A program made the position numbers and the translations under genes. Below are positions 41,901 to 53,900 of a stretch of 64,000 bases of DNA, one piece after another (position 1 is the stretch's first letter; each line of letters begins with the position of its first letter). The stretch is from Owenia fusiformis. Taxonomy: Eukaryota > Annelida > Polychaeta > Sabellida > Oweniidae. The stretch spans positions 10,669,375 through 10,733,374 of the forward strand of contig CAIIXF020000005.1 in the NCBI GenBank assembly GCA_903813345.2, written 5' to 3'. Under the pieces are notes generated by a model. It ran no database searches and had not been told where the DNA came from. It saw only the letters and a program-made list of their open reading frames with translations.

Positions 41901-44900
41901 TTGTATACACCCTCGTATTTATTTCCATTGCAGTAGTCCTCCACAAGGTCAACAAGGTCATGTATGGACTTTTCTACACAGCTTCGGAGGAGATTCGACA
42001 TCAGGGATGCAACACTCCCGAAAAAGTGGTCCATTTTCTGTATTCGACATTGCTGAAATAGAAGAGAAAATGTTTTTGAGATTGCTGAAATATTATCATG
42101 AATCATGAATGAGTTGTTCACTTTCAGTACTTGACATTGACAAATCATTAGAATAGGACAGGGGTTCTTTTTCCAGTGCCCTGCATTTCTGAAAAATAAA
42201 CACAAATCATTATTTGAATGGGGGAGGGGTCTATTTTCTATACTCTATTGTACGTACGTGGTGGCCATTTTAGTGCCAATTTTACAGTAATTTAGGTGCA
42301 ATATGTAACCAACTGTAATAGCAATATGTTTTAAATGTAAAAAAAATTATATAGGACATTAATAAAGCTAGAAATGTAGATATTAAAGAAGCACATGGCA
42401 GCCATCTTGAAAAATGGCAGCCTTTACTCATTATTTTACGATTTTTGCTGTAACTCGAAAAGTAGTGGAGCGATTTTGTTCATATTTGGTATGTTAATAC
42501 TATAAGCATGGCACACTGTCTAATGACACTTTTGGTAGAAGGCAGCCATATTTTACTATAACTGTGTGAAAAAATGTTATTTTCACTTAGGAGCAAAAGA
42601 CAAGTCACTACTTTTATTTTTTAAATAAGAAAAAGATTGTAACATTAAATACAGATTTCATATTGATTGAATTCACAGGTTTAATTGTATTTCATCAAAG
42701 AATTGTCTCAAGTATTATTGACAATAATACTTGAGACAATTCTTCTATGAAGTACAACATAAGTACAATAATTTATTGTACTTATGTACCAAGCTTTGAT
42801 TGAAAATTAAATGCAATAGACTAGACGCGAGTAGAATTAATCTTGATTTACGTCATTAAATATTCAAAAATATTTGAAATCTGCATGTAAAAGTACATCT
42901 AAAAATATGGTTTCGAAAATTGTCTATCAACTTTGAAAATTTAATTCTTTTTGAAAATGTGTCTTCTTGTTCAGGTTGATTCCCTATAGATCCCATGTTA
43001 CAAAATCACAAAAAGTGAATTATCTTTTCTTGTATTGGACAGATAACATTTTTTTACTGGACATATTTTAATTTGCATAACTATTAGATACATAAGGGTT
43101 ATATGAAAATTGAACCACGCAAATAGATGTAATTTAAGTTAAAGGAAACTTTCTACTATACCCGCCATGCTATCTGACCCGAGCGAGCCACCTGGTGGTG
43201 AATCTGGTAACTACCTACTCGCATCTGCGTTATTAAAAGCTGGTCACATTGAAAGATGGCGCAGTCATCGGTTTGTTAATACATTATGACTATTCACTGC
43301 CCCAGATTCTATAGTTAAGTATGACTGAATCAATAAAAATAGCACCAGGGATAATACTTTGCCTACACGTGCCTTATAAGACTGCATAAATGAACTTAAT
43401 GCTCTTAACCTGACAAGCAGTAAATTCTACGTTTTCATTCATATATATTACCAACAACCTGATAACTGACAAGCTATTCATAATGCACACACAAGAGTCA
43501 ACACACCAGAAGCTACCATGGCTTCAGTAAGCTCTACAGAGTCTCTGGAAATGGGTTCTATCATCGAACGATATGAGGGACTCTTCAACAGTCAATCCAT
43601 GAGTGATATTCAGTAAGTTACTTTTCTTCATAAGAACAAATACATGTATATGTACTGTACAAATATAGTTTCCAGTCACATTTTCAGAGGGCTGAAAAAG
43701 TTATTTCATCATGATTAGGGTCATTCTGACCATGTACATTGTGATCCTTGTCCTGTAAATGATATGTGGAACTATTTGAATTGACTGGAGGTCAACAGAA
43801 CTCCATTATCTTTGTTCAAGCAATGTCTAAAAATGCCTCATTTTTGTCACTTTTTAAGTACCACTGCACCTTAAATGCTTTTAGGTTTAGTTTTGATGTC
43901 ACAGAGGGGCCAATGGTGTATGCTCACAAGGTTATACTAGGTGCAGCCAGTGATGTCTTCAAGAGCATGTTCTATGGGGAACTAAAGGAGACGTCAAATG
44001 TCATTGATATACCAGATATTTCAAGGAATGTGTTTCTTGAAATCATGAGGTAATTGAATACATGTACCATGTTCTTTATGTATATAGTTAGGCATAAATC
44101 AGTTTTATGTTGTTTTTCTTCACTAATAGTCACTTATTTAAATGCCGTTCCTCTGGCCTTTTCTAGATCCATGTGGCAATGTCCAGTGCTATATTGTGAA
44201 TTATATGTTTGTGCATAATACATATGTGTAGTAAAATCTGTGTCAGTTGAACACTTTTGGTACCTTTAGAAATGGTCCATTTAGAAGGTGCTCTACTTAC
44301 AGTCTGAGAAGTGTTCAACTGATGGAGGTGTTCCATTTAAAGAAGTGTTCCACTCAACAAATACATATAAACTGTACATACTTTCAAGAATATTTCAAAC
44401 ATCTCTTGCATTTATTTTCCATCTTCAGGTGCATATACTATGGAGAGGTCAAGCTGAACCCAGAAAACGTCCTAGAAGTTCTCTATGGCGCCAAAAAATA
44501 CCAAGTACTGGAATTGGCTAAACTATGTAAAAAGTACTTAGATGAAAAAATGGACATTGAAAACGTTTGTATACTATTGGATGCAGCTCTGACATTCAAT
44601 GAAGGATCATTGAAAGAGAAATGCTTGGAAAAGATAGCTGATGACACTGTTGATGTGCTAGCCACAGATGCTTTCCTAGAGATTTCCAAAGGGGCTCTGG
44701 GGCATATTCTAGATCAGGATGTGTTAAAGGTTAACTCAGAAGTTGATGTTTTCCAAGCAGTGGTCAGATGGGCAGAAAATGCATGTAGGACACAAAATCT
44801 TGAACCAAGCGGTCAGACCATGAGGGAAATGATTGGTGATCCCATCTTCAAATTGCGCTTATATCCTCTTACGCCTGAGCAACTAGAGAAATATATTGTA

Positions 44901-47900
44901 CCATCTGGTATACTTCACCTTCAAGAAATGTCTGATCTAATTAACAGCTTTTCTACTGGTGAATACGACATCCTCAAGTTTAGCAAAGGCAATAGAAAGG
45001 AAGTTAACAAAACAAAGATATATGTTTGCAACCGTTACCGTTCTCATATAAAAGGAGATTCCTCCGGTTGGCCTTGTTCAGGACATAAGTATGATGCATT
45101 ACAATTCAGGGTGAACAAATCTATAATTTTATTAGGTATGGGCGTATTTTTGCCATATAAAGAAAAAGCATACAATTTTACAGCAAACATTGAGATACTG
45201 AATATTGACAAGGATTCACTTTATAAGGCAAAGCATGAGTTTACGCAGGCTGATGTTACATATGGAGATGTTTTACACTGTTTGAAATTTGAGAAAACAG
45301 TGAAAATTGAATCAAACCAAATATATTCAATTAAAGCATTGCTTGAAGGACCAAATACTTATTTTACTGAATCAACAAATACTGCTCCATCAGCAGCAAA
45401 TGTTGGATTTACATTCTTAGATCATCCAGATTCTGATAATGGTACATGCAGCAGACAAGGACAAATTCCTTGTCTGTACTTCATTCTTAGTGATAAAAAA
45501 TAAGACTAAGCATATCATAGTAATGACTTCTGCAGTATGCATGGCAGTACATAAAAGACTCAGACTAAAAAGGAACAATAAATGCACGTGGGACTTCACT
45601 TTAGGGCAAATAGCTGTATAATTTGTAATTTGGTTACCGCCATATTTTGGCGAGCAATACCTCATTGGTATATTTCCGTATTTTACATATTTACACTCAA
45701 AGACAGAACCAGCCCCTCCTTGGAGGAGCCTTGGGTTAAGTTCTGACCCAAGATATCATTAAAATATTCTTAATTCATAGTCAATAGCTTCAATTCACTG
45801 TCAAAGCAACATACCGTATCATCTCTAATGATCATAGTGTCGATTATCACAGATAATCTATTTAGTCGTTATCACTAAGGTTTACATACTCTACAGCTAG
45901 TGTATTTCTTTCTCTGCATTAAATATAATCATCAATAGATATCTTGTTGTATAAATATCCAACTAATGTAACTTAGAGAGGAAAGAAGCCATTTTATATG
46001 TTTCTTATTGAAAGAAGTATCACAGTAGCATATCAGTTATTGGAGGGTATTTTGAATGATTCAAAAGATAATTAATTAATTTCCTGTCATGAATTGTAAA
46101 TGTTTTTGTTTGGATGATTCTGTCCCACACTATGAGTCTGAATAAAGTACAGCTAAACCTGTGTATATTGAACATTTATTTGCTGGGAAAAAACCTTCCA
46201 TGTTGGTATGTGTTCACTACAGAAAGGGTAATTTATACAGAAGTCAGTAGAGTATGTGTGGAGTAAGGGTGTCCACTAGAGACAGGTGTTCACTAGAGAG
46301 GGTAATTTATACAGAAGTCAGTCGAGTATGTGTGGAGTAAGGGTGTCCACTAGAGACAGGTGTTCACTAGAGAGGGTAAATTATACAGAAGTCAGTAGAG
46401 TATGTGTGGAGTAAGGGTGTCCACTAGAGACAGGTGTTCACTAGAGAGATGATCACTAAGACAGGTTTGACTGTAATTGCACATGACCTGATGACTTCTG
46501 TTATTATGTGTATGAGAAAACTAGCTAAGCATTCAATTTCCAGTATTTTTTGCGAGGATTTATAATGATATTTACAATCAGTCAAGCCACCTGTATCTTT
46601 ACACTGGGTTGAATATTTAGGTTCCATACATGTAAGTGTTCGTATTCAAACCAAAGTAACCGATAAGTGTTGCCCTTACAAATAAAAAAATAAATCATCC
46701 AATAAATATATAAGTGATGTTTTTTGGGCAATCTGCAAACCTCCCTGGTCAAAACTTCTTACATTAATCTGACACTTATTTTCAGTTTTTGTACAAAAAA
46801 GCAAAAGGAAAAACCTGATCTGTTTAGTCTTTCAACAAAATATGCTGAACAGTAAATAGCCTGTTAGGACCTTCTCCCTTATTTGAAATGTTCTGCCTAT
46901 AAATCACCAGTGTCTTTTTTACTTTATTTATTTTATTCAACTTTCTGAGTATATGAATAGAGAACTTAGGCATATGTGTAGAGTAAATAAAAGAGCTCCA
47001 GCTTACTAATCCATTCTAAATTCAACTATACTTAATATAGTATTTGTAATTCAATCAATACATGGGCTACCAATGCCAATAATCATGTTTGGCAACCATT
47101 CAGTAATACTTCAGTGCTAACGTTGGAGCTGATTTGCAGGTCACACAAAATATGACATGATGAGTGATTACCTCAACAGTTAAAGTTGAGTACAAAAACA
47201 GCACTACAGAATCACAAACACTAGGGATAAACAGAGCTCTGGAAGAGCATACAAGGGGTCCATAAGTGATAAAACATATGTTATAAAAAGACTCAATGAC
47301 TAACAGAGCACTTTAAAAGAGTTCAATTAGTGACAGATATAACACTGCAAAAAGCTATATGAGCTCAATAAGTGATAAACAGATCAAAGTAGAAAGCCAC
47401 AAGACAAAGCTCAATAAATGATAAACAGACACATAAAGTAAGTGTACAAAGTAAAAAGTCACAAGGCAAAGCTCAATAAGTGGCAAATGCATCGCTGATC
47501 AAGAATGGGGCTGTTACAAGTACTAATAGACACCATTTTGGACAACCTTACAACTATACTGATTTTCTCAATAGTGTTTTTCATCCTGTATCGCTATCTT
47601 CAACCTAGCCCTTACCGGTTTCCACCTGGACCACGACCATGGCCCTTAATTGGCAATCTGGGTTTAATGGCCGGTTCTGAAGATGATCCAAGTGGAGCTA
47701 AGAGGATATGGGAAATATCCAAGGAGATGAATACTGATATGCTGAGTGTTTACTTAGGAGGAAAATACCCAGCTATGATGTTACATAAGTATGAAGACAT
47801 CAAAGAACTTTTTAGTATGCCTGAATTTTCCGGCCGACAATTCTTTGAATTCTGGGAAATATTCATGGGTGGGTTGATTGGTGCTACAGGAGCTCGCTGG

Positions 47901-50900
47901 AAAGAACAACGCAGATTTGCATTAAGTACCCTTCGGAATTTTGGCCTTGGTAAAAACAAGTTAGAGGAAAAAATTGATGTTGAAATTGAATATCTATGTC
48001 AGCTCCTGGATTCATACAATGGTGAGGCAAAAGACTTGTCAATCACACTGAAAAATGCTGTATCAAACATTATTTGTTCGCTCATTTTCGGCCATCGATT
48101 TGATTATGAAGATGCTACTTTTAAACGCATGTTAAACCTCCAACAAGAAAATTTCGATGAAAATCTGCTTTATGCCGGAATTGCGACAATAGTTCCTGGG
48201 GCAAGATATCTTCCTGGAGATTTCTTCAGACTAAAACGTGCAAATGAAATAGTGAATGAACTTAGATCTAAGATTTTTAAAGCTGAATATGATGACCATA
48301 TGGCAAAGTTTGATCCCAATAATATTGGGGACTACATAGATGCCTTTATATTGGAGATGAAGGAAAGAGCTAAGAGAGGGTCTGAAGAAGAGCACTGGTT
48401 CAATGGTGAGTGTTCATCAAAGCCTATAATTTCCAAATAAAGATGGCGGACAATCAATCTGTTTTACATACAGGTATCTCAGGGGGGGGGGGAGATTTCC
48501 CAAAGATGACCTTTCATATTGGCACGTTCGAAAACAACTTTTATAAACAGGCCTCATTTGCCATTGAAATGAATCTCCCAATGTTAACTGTACTTTTATG
48601 AGTATTTTCTACAAGTTTGGATCAAGTAACTTCAACAGTATTACTGTAGGTTTAAAATGATGATATTGAACTGATGTTAACGCCATTTCCATGATTTCAA
48701 ATTTATTTTGCGCATCGCAGCCCTGAGAGAGCATGTGCTCATGATTGTTAATGTGATCGCATCCTGCAATTTGATTGGAGATGATGCGGGAGATGACGTA
48801 ATGGGGAATCCCCGAATACGATAGAATATGAAAGAATTGTGGGAGCTACTCACTTCTTCTGGGTATCTTCTCTACATAACACAATTCTACCACTACTGCC
48901 ACCTTTATATTGCTCCAAAACCTGTAGTGTTCATGTAAAGTATGCTACTTTATAAAGTAGAGTCCTTAGACATATTAGAACAAAAACTTTGAAGTACAAA
49001 TCATATAGAACAATTAATGAACAATGAACATCAAAAATTGAACATAAGTTGAAAATCCCAATATTGTACATGCGGAAGAATAGCTCCCATAATTACTTGC
49101 CATTTAGCGTCACTCATTAATGAATCAGTATTATGCACATCACTTAATATGTTATCCAATCGATTTGCAGAATATGATCATATGTACTGTCATGAGCATT
49201 TAAGTCATGCATGCGCAAAGCAAAGTAGAAATGGCGGTTATCTCAGTTAAACATCATCAATTTTAAACTTCGGTAATAGTATTTCAGTTTCGCCATGGGC
49301 TTTCAATAGATGCCCATGGGTTTGCAATCCAAACTTTATATGACAATATTCAGAAAACAACAGCCAAAATTCTGAGATCAATTTTAATAGCAAATGGTTC
49401 TAGTTTATAAAATTGGCCATCGAATGTGACAGTGGCATCAGTCGAGATTTCTGAAATCTCATAAGTAGTGATGGTCCTGAAAGGACAACATACAGAAATA
49501 GGATCAATGCTTTTACCAGATATAAGATATAGGGCATCTTTACTATCCTTTTTGCAGAGAAGCAGTTGAACATGAGCATTGAAGACATGTTTCAAGCTGG
49601 GACTGAGACCACAACTTCCAGCCTTATGTAAGTGTATCCCATGTGTAAGAGGGGGGGGGGGGGTCATGCACTTATTCACCTCCTTACTTAGTGGTGTCAC
49701 CATTGCAATCAATGTTAAATCATTTGGCACTTACTGGTCTAAACAAAACTTTTTCTTCCATCTTTTTGACCTTTCTAAATGTCCATTACTACATTTTTGA
49801 TAATCAATGTGTGTACAGAAAAATAGGAGATTAAATATAATGTTTATTTAGATGGATAATAGTGTATATGCTGCACTATCCAGAGGTCCAAGAAAGAATG
49901 AGGTCTGAGATTCACAGTGTGATAGGGTTAGAAAGGATGCCATCAATGAGGGATAAGACCATGATGCCATATACAGAAGCGGTCATGTCTGAGATACAGA
50001 GACAGCAACCAGGGCTTCCAATATCAGTAGGGAATTGTACACATGATGCGCCTGTAGAAGTCAAGGTATTTAAGAATTTCAGTACGGAACTGTAAATCTG
50101 ATATGCATGGCTTGTAGAAGTCAATTAAGGTATTTTAACACTTTCAGTAGGGAACTCTACAGCTTATATGCATGGCCTGTAGAAGTCAATTAAGGTATTT
50201 TCACTTTGAGTAGGGAACTGTACAGCTTATATGCATGGCCTGTAGAAGTCAATTAAGGTATTTTACACTTTCAGTAGGGAACTGTACAGCTTATATGCAT
50301 GGCCTGTAGAAGTCAATTAAGGTATTTTACACTTTCAGTAGGGAACTGTACAGCTTATATGCATGGCCTGTAGAAGTCAATTAAGGTATTTTACACTTTG
50401 AGTAGGGAACTGTTCAGCTTATATGCATGGCCTGTAGAAGTCAATTAAGGTATTTTACACTTGCAGTAGGGAACTCTACAGCTTATATGCATGGCCTGTA
50501 AAAGTCAATTAAGGTATTTTACGTGTCCAGTAGGAAACTGGTCAGCTAATATACATGGCCTGTAGAAGTCAAGTATTTTACATGTTCATAGAGAACAACA
50601 TTGCAAATATGCCTGTAGAAGTCAACATAATTTATTGTGTAACATTGAATTATAACATCGATGAACAAAAACTCCAAGGTTTCTCTGGTGATATTCTTGT
50701 CAATCCATGTAATTCACATGCTAGAATATAGCAAGAATACCTATTTTGTATGTTATTTACAGGGTTTCCTACTGCCACCCAATACTACATGCTATGGTAA
50801 CTTTTATGCCATTCACAACGATCCTGACTACTGGTCAGAACCCGAGAAATTCAAGCCTGAGAGATTCATGGATGAGAACAACAAGTTTGTTGGTGATAAA

Positions 50901-53900
50901 AGACTGATGACATTTTCAACAGGTTAGTATACTGACCTCATTAGGGAGTGCAATGTTTTTCACAACCTAGACGCCAACAGAAAATATTTAAGAGATGCAT
51001 TTGTATGGGCAATTGGTCATACGTACAGGTTGACGTTCCCATTTTTTATGCAAGCTTAAACTTTCTATTGACTGGTGAAGCACCCGTCTAAGAAAGGCTT
51101 ATTATTGCAAGACCACATTGTTGTTTAAACATGTATCAAAGTTGCATTCACTCAAAAATGACAGGCAGTAATTGAATCGGCACAGTTTCTTGAATACTAA
51201 ATAAATATATTTCCTCAAGATATTTCCTTGGTCTTGACCTATAATGCCTTTTTTTGGCGATTGGCAAGCCATCTGATGTAAAATAAGATGAAATAAATAG
51301 ATTACCATATTAAAAAAGAAGATATTTCCTGTATTTAAAACCTCCCGCAACATAATATCTGTATATAGTGAACCACACATGTACACTATACAGTATACTC
51401 TTAACATTATACAATTTGAAAGAAACAATTTAAACTTCACCTTCCTGATTTGTAGTAAACTTCAATATTCATATATTTTGAGAAAATGTCATCTTGTAAA
51501 TCAGTTTGAATTTCTCTACATGCCCAGCATTTTGATCATATCGTGAATATTCATGATTCAGGTCAAGCAACTAGTAGTCAGACAACTGTTTCAATTCTAG
51601 AATATTACATCATTCCTTGTAAAATTGTCATGTCTATTTTCTAAAAATCCCCAAAGTGTATACTTTATTTGAGGAGAACTAAAGATTTTCTAAAAATTCC
51701 AGGCACAAGAACCTGTATAGGAGAAAGCCTTGCAAGAATGGAGCTCTTCCTGTTTGCGACTGCCATACTGCAGCGATACAAGATCGTCAACCCTGAGGGA
51801 GCAGAACTGCCATCTTTGATAGCAAAAAGAGGAAGCTCTCTGTTTGTGGCTAAACCATTTAAGGTGCGATTGGTCAGAATTTAGAGTGGATGCTCCAAGA
51901 CTAACATAAACTAAATACATTAGGGGTGGAACATCTTTTAAAATTTGATAGAAACCAGGGGTTTCACTAGAGTTTCTCACAACAGACTAAATAAATGAAA
52001 ACAATGGGTAGAATTGATGGAAATCATAAATACAACATGGAAAAGTTGAAAAGTCCCTAAAAACAACAGGGGATTTTGTGAAAACAACCGGTAAAAATTG
52101 CCTGTTGCCTGCTGCTAATGAAACCCCAGGAAACTAAAGAGTATGATGTACTGGTAGATAAGGACTTGAAATGGGACAAAAACTGAAGTCTGATCAATAT
52201 AGTAAAGGATAACAGCCAGGACAGTGCAAACCTCTCTTAATTAGATGTTCCCTCATATGTGACATTCTTAAAATAATACTTGAACATTCATATATTTGAA
52301 TGTACATGTAGCTAGGAAGATTGTGTTATCAAATGTGTTAATATAGTATAAATCAGGTTATATTCTCACTCATACTGTAATGGAATAACAAACTAGTGAT
52401 GTCTAATTGATAATAACTAGACAACAGCAACGTCAAAGCCTAGTGAATCCCATCGAACAGCCATGGCTGGCATTTTAACAAAATCCTCCTACTACTTTTT
52501 CCGCTATAGCAAAAATTGTAAAATGACACGCATAAAAATGACTACCATATTCAAAAATGGTGGCTCACTAGCCAAATTATCACAAGAAAGTGTAATATGC
52601 TTCTAAGTAGGCACTGCATTTGTACTTTTGATGTAATTTTGATATTTGGTACAAACATTATATAACATGTAGATGAGACAGGGTACATTTACTCAGTTAT
52701 ATATTTTGAGGGTTAATCATTGAAAATATTTTGTACATGTATAATAAATAAAAACTCACTTGATCTCCATTTGGCATCCATTCCTCTAAATTATCTCGCC
52801 ATTCATCAATGATGTCACAACATTCTACGAGCCACTCTTCTTTCAATATTTTTGCACCATGATGACTAGAATTCGAGACATGTTCCAGAAAGGACTCCAT
52901 TGTAATTGGCATGATCTTTTTTAATCCTGGTATATCTATCAGACGGAATGTACCATACCTAAACCCGAAATAATATTTCTCAGATAATTAAATCCATGCA
53001 TTGTTAGATATGTTTGTCCGCTGTATATATTTGATATTTTTCTATCCACATTTATTATTTTTGGAGTACAGCATATTTACACATTTTCACATTTTGAGTC
53101 TTAAATTACCTCTAGAAGTAGAACACCTCTGTTAGTGGAGCACTTTTCAGAGTCCTAAGACCAATTGACTTAACGTTAAATGAACTTCTATAAGTGGAAC
53201 ACGTCCCAAGTGGAACAAATTTCAGAGGTGCCAAAGGTGTTCCACTAAGACAGGTTTTACTGTACTGTTATTTCATATTGATCATTGATACATTGTCCAT
53301 TAAAAAGATGGTGTTAAACAACAAGGTCAATAATACATATTTCCACTTACTTGGCCTCAAAATGATACAGAAGAGCAGGCATAATGGAGTGCGTTATATA
53401 GAGCTCTGTTGTCATGAAATCTCTAGACTTCATTATACGATCGTGCCATGGGAAACTCTCTCGTCCTGCACTATGGGATGGCTGTATAAAAAATATAATA
53501 CAGTATATGAATATAATATATTTTATAAAAAGAAGTAAATGGTGACATACTAATGCAATAAAATAAACTTTTGACAAAATGGTACAAAGGAATCCTAGTT
53601 CAATCATCTAGGTACAATCTATTTCAGTTAATTTGCAATTTTGGCAAAAACAGTTAATTCATGTCAACATAATTTGGAAACATAAACTGAAATATTCCAT
53701 GTGAAAGATGCAAAGGTATTCTCCTCAATGGAATGAAATATTTGTACAATATCCATTCATATTCACCTCGATGGAATGAAATATTTGTACAATATCCATT
53801 CATATTCACCTCGATGGAATGAAATATTTGTATAATATCCATTCATATTCACTTCAATAGACTAGATGCGAGTAAAAAAAAACTTGATTTACGCCATTAA

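Noticed and set aside
42121-42189. Possible extra dynein tail exon reading NAGHWKKN
   Set aside because: An acceptor-like CAG exists but no credible donor follows, and the neighbouring exons already join in phase without it.
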